This document shows, in pieces, positions 52,283-60,734 of a stretch of DNA of 64,000 bases. The stretch's first letter is position 1, and every line of letters begins with the position of its first letter. Source of the DNA: Pseudomonas oryzihabitans (GTDB lineage: Bacteria > Pseudomonadota > Gammaproteobacteria > Pseudomonadales > Pseudomonadaceae). The notes beneath the pieces are model-generated. The model saw nothing but the letters and a program-made list of their open reading frames with translations, made no database searches and was not told the origin of the DNA. The DNA is taken from contig NZ_CP017024.1 in assembly GCF_014522265.1 (NCBI RefSeq), positions 469,501 to 533,500 of the forward strand. The letters run 5' to 3'. The position numbers and the translations under genes are program-made.

Positions 52283-54065
52283 AATGCGAGTGCCGCGGCA
52301 CCCCGCCTTCGCGGGCGATCACCTTGAGGTGCAGGGTGGCCGGTTCCAGGCAGCCGCCGGTGGAAAGCTGGCCCACCAGTTGCCGATAGAGCTCCTGCCA
52401 GGGGGTCTGGGCCGGCGGCAGGTTGGGCGTCCATTCAGCACGACGGCGCTCCAGTTCGGCATCATCCAGCAGCACATCGACGCTGCGGGCATTGAGGTCC
52501 ACACGCAAACGGTCGTTGGTCTTGAGCAGTGCCAGGCCACCGCCCACCGCCGCTTCCGGCGACATGTTGAGGATCGATGGACTGGCCGAGGTACCGCTCT
52601 GGCGACCGTCGCCCAGGCACGGCAGGGAGTCGATGCCCTTCTTGATCAGCGCCGCCGGCGGGGCCATGTTGACCACCTCGGCGCTGCCCGGATAACCCAC
52701 CGGCCCGGCGCCGCGGATCACCAGGATGCAGCGCTCGTCGATGTCCAGGGCCGGGTCGTCGATGCGCGCGTGATAGTCCTCCGGACCCTCGAAGACGATG
52801 GCTCGCGCCTCGAAGCTGTTTTCCTTGCCCGGTTCCGCCAGATAGGTCTGGCGAAAGGCCTCGCCCACCACCGACATCTTCATGATGGCACTGTCGAAGA
52901 AATTGCCGCTGAGCACGATGAAGCCGGCGCGGTGCTTGAGCGGCGCTTCGTAGGGCTGGATCACGGCGGGATCTGTGCTGGCCGCACCTTCGGCGATGGC
53001 ACCGATGGTGCGCCCGGATACCGTCATACAGTCGCCGTGCAGGCGTCCCGCCTTGAGCAGTTCGTGGAGCACCGCCGGCACCCCGCCGGCGCGGTGGAAG
53101 CCCTCGCCCAGGTACTTGCCGGCCGGCATGCAGTTGGCCAGCAGCGGGATGTCCTCGCCCAGGCGCTGCCAGTCGTCCAGCGACAGTTCCACGCCCATGT
53201 GGCGGGCGATGGCGATCAGGTGCGGCGGGCAGTTGCTGGAAGCACCCAGGGCCGAAGCCACCACGATGGCGTTCTCGAAGGCCTCGCGGGTCATGATCTG
53301 CGAGGGGCGGACGTCGTCCAGCACCAGCTGGCAGATGCGCTTGCCGGTGGCATAGGCCATCTGGCCGCGCTCGCGATAGGGCGCGGGGATGCTGGCACAG
53401 CCGGGCAGCGACATGCCCAGGGTCTCGGCCAGGGCATTCATCGACAGGGCCGTGCCCATGGTGTTGCAGTGGCCCACCGAGGGCGAGGCGGCGGTGGTCA
53501 GGGCCATGAAGCCCTCGTAGTCGATCTCGCCGGTCGCCAGCAGGTTGCGCGCGTGCCAGAGCACCGTGCCGGAGCCGATCAGCTCGCCCTTGAAATGCCC
53601 GTCCAGCATGGGCCCACCGGACAGCACGATGGCTGGCAGGTCGGTGGTGGCCGCGGCCATCAGGCAGGCTGGGGTGGTCTTGTCGCAGCCGGTGGTGAGC
53701 ACCACGCCGTCCAGGGGAAAGCCGTGGAGGATCTCCACCAGGCAGAGATAGGCCAGGTTGCGATCCAGGGCCGCGGTGGGGCGGCGACTCTGCTCGGCGA
53801 TGGGGTGCACCGGGAACTCCATGGGGATGCCGCCCGCGTCGCGGATACCGGCCTTGACCCGCTGGGCCAGCTCCAGGTGATGACGATTGCAGGGGGTGAG
53901 GTCGCTGCCAGTCTGGGCGATGCCGATGATGGGGCGACCGGACTGGAGTTCGTCGCGGGTCAGGCCGTAGTTCATGTAGCGCTCGACATAGAGCGCGGTC
54001 ATGTCGGCGTGGACAGGATCATCGAACCATTGCTGGCTGCGCAGCGGGCGTTTGGCGGAAGTCAT
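52281..54065 (-). CDS. IlvD/Edd family sugar-acid dehydratase (xylonate/arabonate type)
   Basis: A 594-residue Fe-S dehydratase. MTALYVERYMNYGLTRDEL, TTGCDKTTPACLMAA, SPSVGHCNTMGTA and GDGRQSGTSASPSILN place it in the pentonate/hexonate-dehydratase branch (L-arabonate, D-xylonate), distinct from IlvD at 14703. It would dehydrate an aldonic acid to a 2-keto-3-deoxy acid. The gene 32 nt upstream encodes an FAH-family protein that could carry out the next step (XylX-like). The substrate is inferred, not shown. Confidence 0.85.
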   Translation of the reverse strand: MTSAKRPLRSQQWFDDPVHADMTALYVERYMNYGLTRDELQSGRPIIGIAQTGSDLTPCNRHHLELAQRVKAGIRDAGGIPMEFPVHPIAEQSRRPTAALDRNLAYLCLVEILHGFPLDGVVLTTGCDKTTPACLMAAATTDLPAIVLSGGPMLDGHFKGELIGSGTVLWHARNLLATGEIDYEGFMALTTAASPSVGHCNTMGTALSMNALAETLGMSLPGCASIPAPYRERGQMAYATGKRICQLVLDDVRPSQIMTREAFENAIVVASALGASSNCPPHLIAIARHMGVELSLDDWQRLGEDIPLLANCMPAGKYLGEGFHRAGGVPAVLHELLKAGRLHGDCMTVSGRTIGAIAEGAASTDPAVIQPYEAPLKHRAGFIVLSGNFFDSAIMKMSVVGEAFRQTYLAEPGKENSFEARAIVFEGPEDYHARIDDPALDIDERCILVIRGAGPVGYPGSAEVVNMAPPAALIKKGIDSLPCLGDGRQSGTSASPSILNMSPEAAVGGGLALLKTNDRLRVDLNARSVDVLLDDAELERRRAEWTPNLPPAQTPWQELYRQLVGQLSTGGCLEPATLHLKVIAREGGVPRHSH

Positions 54066-54097
54066 GATGGTCTCTAGTTGTTATTAGGAAAGAGCGC

Positions 54098-55279
54098 TTA
54101 GCGGCCCAGCAGGCCGCGGGCGGCCAGGTTGTGCATCAGGGCACCGAGGCCGAAGCGCCAGGCTGGGGCCTGGTCGCTGGTGGTCACCCTATTGTGCAGG
54201 GTTCCCAGCAGCGGGCTGGCAATGCTCACCACGTCACCCACCTTGTGGGTGAAGCCGCCGCCCGGGGCGTCACGGTCCTGGGTCGGGGCGAACAGGGTGC
54301 CGAGAAACAGCAGGAAGCCGTCGGGATACTGGTGGTTGGCATTGAGGGTCTGGGCGGCGAGGTCCGCGGGATCACGACTGATTTGCGCCATGGAGCTGCT
54401 GCCATTGAGGTGAAAGCCGTCTTCGCCCTGGACTTCCAGGGTCACCACGCACTGGCGGACCTGGTCGAGATCGAAGGTCTCGTCGAACAGGCGGATGAAG
54501 GGCCCCAGGGCGCAGGAGGCGTTGTTGTCCTTGGCCTTGCTCAGCAGCAGGGCGCTGCGGCCCTCAATGTCGCGCAGGTTGACGTCATTGCCCAGGGTGG
54601 CGCCATGCAGGCGGCCGCGGCTGTCCGCCACCAGCACCACCTCGGGCTCGGGATTGTTCCACTGGGACACGGGGTGGATGCCGATGGCGCTGCCGCTGCC
54701 GACCGCGGCCAGCACCGGCGCCTTGGTGAAGATCTCGGCGTCCGGGCCAATGCCCACCTCCAGGTACTGCGACCACATGCCCTTCTCGATCAGCAGCGCC
54801 TTGAGCGCCTGGGCGCGCGGACTGCCCGGCTCCAGGCCCTGCAGGTCCGCGCCGATCACCGCCTGCACCTGCTCGCGGATGGCCACGGCGCGCCCGGCAT
54901 CGCCGCCGGCCTGCTCTTCGATTACCCGTTCCAGCATGCTGGCGGCAAAGGTCACCCCGGCGGCCTTGATCACCTGCAGGTCGGCCGGCGGCAGCAGGTG
55001 CAGGCGGCCCGGATCGGCCTGCTCGCCGCTGTTGGCCAGCAGTTCCTCCAGGCTGCCGAGGTAGCGCCCGGGGGTATCGCGCAGGGTCTGCAGGGGCGCC
55101 TCTTCCTCGAACAGGGCGCTCAGCGTGGCGAAGCGTGCCGAGACATCGAAGACACCGTCTTCGCGCAGCACCACGGGCGAGGGACCGGCCAGCGGACCGG
55201 GCACCCAGGCACGACCGACCAGGGTGCCGGCCAGGCCATCGGTGGGAAGGGTGTTGCCAGGCGAGAGACGAAGGGACAT
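54098..55279 (-). CDS. FAH-family protein, likely 2-keto-3-deoxy-sugar-acid dehydratase
   Basis: A 393-residue protein of the fumarylacetoacetate-hydrolase superfamily. Metal-ligand and core text: VIKAAGVTFAASMLERVIEEQ, KAPVLAAVGSGSAIGIHP, PEPEVVLVADSRGRLHGATLGNDVNLRDIEG and KDNNASCALGPFI. The closest family pattern is XylX/KdaD, which converts 2-keto-3-deoxy-pentonate to 2-oxoglutarate semialdehyde. It precedes the aldonate dehydratase on the minus strand and is divergent from the LysR gene. The semialdehyde dehydrogenase expected to complete the route is not in the window. Confidence 0.82.
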   Translation of the reverse strand: MSLRLSPGNTLPTDGLAGTLVGRAWVPGPLAGPSPVVLREDGVFDVSARFATLSALFEEEAPLQTLRDTPGRYLGSLEELLANSGEQADPGRLHLLPPADLQVIKAAGVTFAASMLERVIEEQAGGDAGRAVAIREQVQAVIGADLQGLEPGSPRAQALKALLIEKGMWSQYLEVGIGPDAEIFTKAPVLAAVGSGSAIGIHPVSQWNNPEPEVVLVADSRGRLHGATLGNDVNLRDIEGRSALLLSKAKDNNASCALGPFIRLFDETFDLDQVRQCVVTLEVQGEDGFHLNGSSSMAQISRDPADLAAQTLNANHQYPDGFLLFLGTLFAPTQDRDAPGGGFTHKVGDVVSIASPLLGTLHNRVTTSDQAPAWRFGLGALMHNLAARGLLGR

Positions 55280-55353
55280 GGGCAGGACTCCAGGGCTGAT
55301 GGGTCCACGCTAGGCAGCCGGACTGATAAACTCAAATGGGCTTATTTCATCAT

Positions 55354-55374
55354 TCGATAACCTGTACTTATCGC
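55354..55374. promoter_or_regulatory. LysR operator 1 of the sugar-acid locus
   Basis: TCGATAAC-N5-CTTATCGC, an imperfect copy of the palindrome at 56341-56361, lies between the divergent FAH gene and the LysR gene, 14 nt upstream of the LysR GTG. It fits autoregulation and control of the FAH-dehydratase operon. A weaker ATAA-N12-TTAT pair at 55326-55345 lies next to it. Confidence 0.6.
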
Positions 55375-55387
55375 CCGGGAGGTATGC

Positions 55388-56335
55388 GTGTCCGAGCCGT
55401 CGTTCAGCCAGATCAGCCACTGGCTCAAGTTCCGCCACCTGCTGCTGATCGACACCCTGGGGCGCACCCGCAACATGCACCTGGCGGCGCAGCAGATGAA
55501 CCTCAGCCAGCCGGCCATCAGCAAGATGCTCAAGGAGCTCGAGCACCTGCTCGGCTTCGCCCTGTTCGAGCGCCAGCCGCGCAGCATGCCGCCCACGGCG
55601 CTGGGCGAGCACGTGCTGCGCTATGCCCGGGTGGCGCTGAACGATGCCCGCGACTTCGCCGAGCAGATCGACAGCCTGAGACGCGGCGGCCACGGCCAGC
55701 TCAAGGTCGGTGGCATCTTCGCCGCCACGGCGGTGGCGCTGCCGCAGGCCATCGTCGCGATCAAGCAGCGCTGGCCGCTGCTGGCCATCGAGGTGGTGGA
55801 GCAGACCAGCGATCACCTGATGGAGATGCTCGACGACAAGCTGCTGCACCTGGCGGTGGCGCGCTTCACCGACGAAGCCCAGGCCCAGCGCTTCGACTTC
55901 CAGCCCCTGGCGCCGGAGCCCTTCCGCTTCGTGGTCAACGCCGATCACCCCCTGGTGGGCAGCGGGCCCGTGGGCCTCGACCAGGTGCTGGCCTGGCCCT
56001 GGATCCTCTATCCCAAGGGCACGCCCATCCGCGGGCGCATGGAGCGGGCCTTCGCCGCCGCCGGCCTGCCGGTGCCGAGCAACACCATCGACACCATCTC
56101 CATGCAGACCTTTCTCCAGGTGCTGCGCGCCGGCCCCATGATCGGCATGCTGCCGGAGGCCATGGTCGAGCCCTATCTCGCCAGCGGCGCGCTCAGTGCC
56201 CTGGAGCTGCCACTGCACCTGCCGGCGCAGGACTACGGCATCCTCACCCGCAAGGGCGAACCCCTCGGCGAAGCGGCCCGGGAATTCGCCGCCATCCTGC
56301 TGAGCCATGCCGGTCGCGAGGAGTCCGCAGCCTAG
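55388..56335 (+). CDS. LysR family regulator (GbpR-like)
   Basis: A 315-residue protein from the GTG at 55388, with GGAGG 5 nt upstream. The helix-turn-helix region is TLGRTRNMHLAAQQMNLSQPAISKMLKELEHLLGFALFER. The effector domain contains GHGQLKVGGIFAATAVALPQA and PWILYPKGTPIRGRMERAF. It resembles GbpR-type regulators of sugar uptake and catabolism. Divergent from the FAH-dehydratase operon, it is followed by the MFS permease, and the same palindrome is found on both sides. Confidence 0.9.
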   Translation: MSEPSFSQISHWLKFRHLLLIDTLGRTRNMHLAAQQMNLSQPAISKMLKELEHLLGFALFERQPRSMPPTALGEHVLRYARVALNDARDFAEQIDSLRRGGHGQLKVGGIFAATAVALPQAIVAIKQRWPLLAIEVVEQTSDHLMEMLDDKLLHLAVARFTDEAQAQRFDFQPLAPEPFRFVVNADHPLVGSGPVGLDQVLAWPWILYPKGTPIRGRMERAFAAAGLPVPSNTIDTISMQTFLQVLRAGPMIGMLPEAMVEPYLASGALSALELPLHLPAQDYGILTRKGEPLGEAAREFAAILLSHAGREESAA

Positions 56336-56340
56336 ACAGC

Positions 56341-56361
56341 TCGATAACGCGCCGTTATCGA
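56341..56361. promoter_or_regulatory. LysR operator 2 of the sugar-acid locus
   Basis: TCGATAAC-N5-GTTATCGA, a perfect palindrome 141-161 bp upstream of the MFS start and just after the LysR stop. The same half-site TCGATAAC occurs in operator 1, so the LysR protein probably controls the permease too. Confidence 0.7.
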
Positions 56362-56501
56362 ATGATCTGCAAATGCCATTGGGAAAGAATCGCTCCCGCT
56401 TCTAGAGTGGCCTGGCGATTCAGACGGCCACCCCGCATCCCCGGCCGCCTTCGACCTCTTCAATAACAACAACGGGCCCCAAGGCCCCGAAGGTCATTCC
56501 C

Positions 56502-57866
56502 ATGTTCGAGACCACCGCTGCCCAGGGCGCCGCTGGCGACGCCTTCGAAGAACGCACCTATCGCAAGGTGGTGCTACGCATCCTGCCGATCCTGCTGCTG
56601 TGCTACATCGCCGCCTACCTGGACCGGGTCAACGTCGGCTTCGCCAAGCTGGACATGCTCGACGACCTGGGCTTCAGCAACACCGTCTATGCCCTTGGCG
56701 CCAGCATGTTCTTCTGGGGCTACTTTCTTTTCGAGGTCCCCAGCAACCTGCTGCTGCATCGCTACGGCGCGCGCTTCTGGATCGCCCGCATCATGCTGAC
56801 CTGGGCGATCATCTCCATGGCGGTGGCCTTCACCCAGCCGCTGGCGCAATTCTTCGGCCTGCAGTCGAGCACCCTCTTCTATGTGCTGCGCTTCCTGCTG
56901 GGCGTCTGCGAGGCGGGCTTCTTTCCCGGCGTGGTGCTCTATCTCAACTACTGGTTCCCGACCCAGCGCCAGAGTCGGGTGATGTCCGGTTTCCTGGTTG
57001 CCCTGCCCTTCAGCCTGAGCTTTGGCGGCGTGCTTTCCGGCTGGCTGATGAGCAGCCTGCACGACTGGCACGGCCTGGCCGGCTGGCAGTGGATGCTGCT
57101 GGTGGAAGGGGTGCCCTCGATCATCATGGCGGTGGTAGTGTTCTGCTGCCTGAGCGACAACATCGACAAGGCGCCCTGGCTGGACGCCCGGGAAAAGGCC
57201 CTGCTCAAGCGCAACCTGGACCAGCACAACGCCGGCAAGGCTTCACGGCTGAGCGAGGTCTTTCTCAATCCGCGGGTCTGGCTGCTGGTGTTCATCCTGC
57301 TGACCTTCAACACCGGCTTCTATGGCCTGGCCTTCTGGATGCCCTCGATCATCAAGAACGCCGGGGTCAGTGGCAGCCTGCAGATCGGTCTGCTCACCGC
57401 CATCCCCTACAGCGTCGCCCTGGTGGTCATGCTGCTCAACGCCCGCCACTCGGCACGCACCGGCGAGCAGCGCATGCACGCGGCGGTGCCGGCCTTCGTC
57501 GGCGCCCTGGGCCTGGTGCTGAGCGCCTGGTTCATCCACAACATCGTGCTGTCGATCTTCTTCCTCACCGTGGCCGCCTCGGGCCTGCTGGCGCTGATGC
57601 CGATCTTCTGGTCGCTGCCCGGCACCCTGCTTTCCGGCGTCGCCGCGGCGGCGGGTATCGGCATGATCAACGCCATCGGCAACCTCTCCGGCTTCACCGG
57701 CTCGATGATCACCGCGACCATGGAAACCCTCACCGGCGACATCAACAACGGCACCTATGTGCTCGGCGCCTGCCTGTTCGTCAGCGGCCTGCTGATCCTG
57801 GCGATCCCGGCCTCGATGCTGCAGCGCACGCCGACCGCCGTGCCGCTGGACCTCAAGCCCGCCTAG
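56502..57866 (+). CDS. MFS permease (ACS family), likely sugar-acid importer
   Basis: A 454-residue, about 12-TM transporter. Motifs: DRVNVGFAKLDMLDDLGFSNTVYALG (TM1-2 of the anion:cation symporter group), FEVPSNLLLHRYGARFWIARI (motif A-like) and GVCEAGFFPGVVLYLNYWFP. This group imports organic anions and aldonates (galactonate and glucarate permeases). Its place after the LysR gene and operator 2 suggests it brings in the acid used by the dehydratase. It ends in CTAG shared with the convergent MFS gene. Confidence 0.87.
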   Translation: MFETTAAQGAAGDAFEERTYRKVVLRILPILLLCYIAAYLDRVNVGFAKLDMLDDLGFSNTVYALGASMFFWGYFLFEVPSNLLLHRYGARFWIARIMLTWAIISMAVAFTQPLAQFFGLQSSTLFYVLRFLLGVCEAGFFPGVVLYLNYWFPTQRQSRVMSGFLVALPFSLSFGGVLSGWLMSSLHDWHGLAGWQWMLLVEGVPSIIMAVVVFCCLSDNIDKAPWLDAREKALLKRNLDQHNAGKASRLSEVFLNPRVWLLVFILLTFNTGFYGLAFWMPSIIKNAGVSGSLQIGLLTAIPYSVALVVMLLNARHSARTGEQRMHAAVPAFVGALGLVLSAWFIHNIVLSIFFLTVAASGLLALMPIFWSLPGTLLSGVAAAAGIGMINAIGNLSGFTGSMITATMETLTGDINNGTYVLGACLFVSGLLILAIPASMLQRTPTAVPLDLKPA

Positions 57867-59149
57867 CCCGCCTCGGGCACGGCCGAGCGCCCGGCACCCG
57901 CGGCGCTCGGCCGGCCGATCCACAGCGCCATCAGCGCCGCCAGCAGACCGGTCAGGCCGGCCAGCACCAGGGCCTCCTGGTAGGAGCCGAAGTGCTCGCG
58001 CAGGGCACCGGCGAGAAAGGCCGCGCAGGCGGCGCCCAGCATGTGCCCGCAGAACACCCAGCCGAACACCACCGGCGCGCTCCGTTCACCAAAGCTCTGG
58101 TTGGTCAGCTTGACCGTGGGCGGCACGGTGGCGATCCAGTCCAGCCCGTAGAAGATGCCGAACAGCAGCAGTTGCTCGGGGGCGAAGCCGGAGAACGGCA
58201 GGTAGATCAGCGAGAGGCCCCGCAGGCTGTAGTAGACGAACAGCAGCCGGCGCGGATCGTATCTGTCGGTCAGCCAGCCGGAGGCGGTGGTGCCCACCAG
58301 GTCGAAGATGCCCATCAGCGCAAGGATGCCGGCGGCCTGCACCTGGGACAGCCCGTGGTCGTGGCCCATGGCGATGAAGTGGGTGCCGATCAGGCCATTG
58401 GTGGTGAAGCCGCAGACGAAGAAGGTCAGGAACAGCAGCCAGAAATCGCGCCGCCGACTGGCCATGGCCAGGGTGCCGAGGGTCACGCGAAACAGATTGC
58501 CCGGTGCGGAGGCCGCTGGCGCCTGGTAGTCCGCCGGGGCGCCATGGGGCCGCAGGCCGACGTCCGCCGGCCGCTCGGGCAGCAGCCAGGCCACCAGCGG
58601 AATCAGGGCGGCGCTGGCCACGGCCACGGTCAGCAACACGGTCTGCCAGCCTTCCTGACTGGCGAGATGGGCCAGCAGCGGCAGGAACACCAGGTTGCCG
58701 GTGGCGGTGCTGGCCGCCAGCAGGCCCATCATCAGTCCCCGGCGGGCGACGAACCAGCGATTGACGATGGCGGCCCCCAGTACCATGGCCACGCAACCGG
58801 TACCCAGGCCGCTGAGCACGCCCCAGGTGGCGACCAGGTGCCAAGGTTCGCGCATCAGGGTGCTCAGGGCGGTGGCCAGGCTGATCAGGGTCAGGCCGCC
58901 GAGCAGGGTCCGGCGGATGCCCAGGGTCTGCATCAGGGCGGCGGCGAAGGGCCCGACCAGGCCATAGAGAAAGATGCCGATGGCGGCGGAAAGCGAGACC
59001 GTCTCGCGACTCCAGCCAAAGGTCTCCTGCAGCGGCAGCAGCAATACGCCTGGGGTGGACCTCACCCCGGCCGAGACCAGCAGGGCGAGAAAGATCAGCG
59101 CCAGGACGACGAAGACATAGCGCTGGCCGAGGGCGGGAGGTGGGGTCAT
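57863..59149 (-). CDS. MFS transporter
   Basis: A 428-residue protein with about 12 hydrophobic segments, from the ATG at 59149; an in-frame GTG 12 nt upstream is possible. FGWSRETVSLSAAIGIFLYGLVGPFAAALM, RRGLMMGLLAASTATGNLVFLPLLA and DLVGTTASGWLTDRYDPRRLLFVYY suggest the OFA/monocarboxylate-like branch. Substrate unknown. Tail-to-tail with the sugar-acid permease, sharing the CTAG of both stop codons. Confidence 0.85.
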   Translation of the reverse strand: MTPPPALGQRYVFVVLALIFLALLVSAGVRSTPGVLLLPLQETFGWSRETVSLSAAIGIFLYGLVGPFAAALMQTLGIRRTLLGGLTLISLATALSTLMREPWHLVATWGVLSGLGTGCVAMVLGAAIVNRWFVARRGLMMGLLAASTATGNLVFLPLLAHLASQEGWQTVLLTVAVASAALIPLVAWLLPERPADVGLRPHGAPADYQAPAASAPGNLFRVTLGTLAMASRRRDFWLLFLTFFVCGFTTNGLIGTHFIAMGHDHGLSQVQAAGILALMGIFDLVGTTASGWLTDRYDPRRLLFVYYSLRGLSLIYLPFSGFAPEQLLLFGIFYGLDWIATVPPTVKLTNQSFGERSAPVVFGWVFCGHMLGAACAAFLAGALREHFGSYQEALVLAGLTGLLAALMALWIGRPSAAGAGRSAVPEAG

Positions 59150-59289
59150 GGCGATCGTCACGGGCGGGGAAGGGATGAGTCGAGTATTGCAGTCCTGGCG
59201 ACCTGGCGCTGGTCAAGCTGCCCCACGGATCTGGCCAGAATGGGACTTTCCTTGGCATGGGCCGTGGGCCAGTGTTGAAGATTCGTCTT

Positions 59290-59362
59290 GTTGGGCTTCG
59301 CTGCGCTCAACCCAACCTACGCAGAGCGCCGTAGGTTGGCGCTGAGCGCAGCGAAGCCCAAC
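59290..59362. repeat. Paired GTTGGGCTTCG repeats, inverted
   Basis: GTTGGGCTTCGCTGCGCTCA (59290-59309) with its tail, and its inverted copy at 59330-59362 (TGAGCGCAGCGAAGCCCAAC), form a potential 30-bp stem with a short loop. It lies between the MFS and LysR genes and belongs to the same family as 45736 and 47101. Confidence 0.75.
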
Positions 59363-59370
59363 ACATTCAT

Positions 59371-60255
59371 TCAACCAATCGCTCGCAGCTCCTCCGCCAG
59401 TCGCTGCGCCAGCCAGCGCGCGGCCGGCCCCGGCGCGGCGTTGCGGCGCCAGGCCAGCTCCACCACCAGGGCCGGCGGCACCCAGTCGCAATCCAGCTCG
59501 GCTAGCAGGCCCTGGTAGGAGGGATAGCGCGCCACGTGCCGCGGCAGCCACCCCCAGCCCAGGCCGCGCATCAGCAGTTCGGCGAGCAGATAGAAGCTGT
59601 CGGCGCGCCAGACCTGGGGGGCGATCTGCTCGCCGCCGGGATAGGGATGCTCCAGCGGCGCGATCAGCAGCTGGCGATGGCGGGCCAGTTCGCGTCGCCC
59701 TACCCCACGCTGGCGGGCCAGGGGATGCTGGGCGCCACAGGCGGTGACCTGGGCGACATCGCCCAGCGCCTGGCGCTCCAGGGCCTCGGGCATGTGCTCA
59801 TGGCGAAACAGCAGGCCAAGGTCGGCCTGATCGGTCAGCAGCTTGCGCGCCACATCGCCCTGGGCGCCGCTGGTGAGCTGGACTTCCAGATGCGGGAAGG
59901 CCGCCGCCAGGGCGTCCAGGGCATCGAGTACCGGCTGGTAGGGCATGGCCTCGTCCAGTGCCAGGCGCAACAGCGGTTCCTGTCCGGCACAGAGCGCCTG
60001 GGCGCGGCTGTCCAGCCGCTGGCACTGACGCAGCACCTCACGCGCCTCCTCCAGCAGCGCCAGACCAGCCGCGGTGATGACTGGCGTGCGGCCGTTGCTG
60101 CGCGTGAACAGCACGACGCCCAGGTCAGCCTCCAGCAGGGCGATGGCGGCGCTCACCGCCGATTGCGCCCGCCCCAGACGCCGCGCCATGGCCGAGAAAC
60201 TCGCCCCCTCGGCGATGCCGACGAAGATCTCCAGTTGCTCCAGATTCCACTGCAC
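59371..60255 (-). CDS. LysR family regulator
   Basis: A 294-residue protein from the GTG at 60255, chosen because AGGAG lies about 7 nt upstream; a longer in-frame start at 60291 would begin inside the inverted repeat. The DNA-binding region is LEQLEIFVGIAEGASFSAMARRLGRAQSAVSAAIALLEADLGVVLF. It has the LysR effector domain. Divergent from the SMR gene, with GATAGGT-N10-ACCTATC between them, so it probably regulates both. Confidence 0.87.
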   Translation of the reverse strand: MQWNLEQLEIFVGIAEGASFSAMARRLGRAQSAVSAAIALLEADLGVVLFTRSNGRTPVITAAGLALLEEAREVLRQCQRLDSRAQALCAGQEPLLRLALDEAMPYQPVLDALDALAAAFPHLEVQLTSGAQGDVARKLLTDQADLGLLFRHEHMPEALERQALGDVAQVTACGAQHPLARQRGVGRRELARHRQLLIAPLEHPYPGGEQIAPQVWRADSFYLLAELLMRGLGWGWLPRHVARYPSYQGLLAELDCDWVPPALVVELAWRRNAAPGPAARWLAQRLAEELRAIG

Positions 60256-60272
60256 AACCCATCTCCTCAACA

Positions 60273-60296
60273 GATAGGTATCAACTTTCACCTATC
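60273..60296. promoter_or_regulatory. Inverted repeat between LysR and SMR genes
   Basis: GATAGGT-N10-ACCTATC (7-bp perfect arms, 60273-60279 and 60290-60296) is within the size range of LysR sites. It lies 44 bp upstream of the SMR start and 18 bp upstream of the LysR start, a layout typical of a LysR protein acting on a divergent pair. Confidence 0.6.
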
Positions 60297-60339
60297 GTCC
60301 GAAAAGGCACAATGGGGCCCTTCGACAGAAGGAATCATC

Positions 60340-60672
60340 ATGAGCGGATACATCTACCTGGCCATTGCCATCGCCGCCGAAGTCGTCGCCACCACCTCCA
60401 TGAAGGCCATCAGTGGCTTCAGCAAGCCACTGCCACTGATTCTGGTCATCACAGGCTACGGCCTGGCCTTCTGGATGCTGACCCTGGTGGTGCGCAGCAT
60501 CCCCGTGGGCGTCGCCTACGCCATCTGGGCCGGGCTGGGCATCGTGCTGGTCAGCATCGCCGCGGCGGTGCTCTACGATCAGAAGCTGGACCTGCCGGCC
60601 ATGCTGGGCATGGGGCTGATCGTCGCCGGGGTGGTGGTGATCCAGCTGTTTTCCGGCAGTACCGGGCATTGA
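60340..60672 (+). CDS. SMR family multidrug/quaternary-ammonium exporter
   Basis: A 110-residue, four-TM protein from the ATG at 60340 with GAAGGA upstream. SGYIYLAIAIAAEVVATTSMKA has the essential Glu14 of EmrE in TM1, and PVGVAYAIWAGLGIVLV is the conserved TM3 motif. Same length as EmrE. It exports quaternary ammonium compounds or guanidinium by proton exchange; Gdx-type specificity cannot be excluded. It is divergent from the LysR regulator. Confidence 0.92.
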   Translation: MSGYIYLAIAIAAEVVATTSMKAISGFSKPLPLILVITGYGLAFWMLTLVVRSIPVGVAYAIWAGLGIVLVSIAAAVLYDQKLDLPAMLGMGLIVAGVVVIQLFSGSTGH

Positions 60673-60734
60673 GACCAGCGGCGGCGAGGAGCGTGTAAAA
60701 TCACTCCTTTGCCGATCATCCGAGCAGGCCGTTC

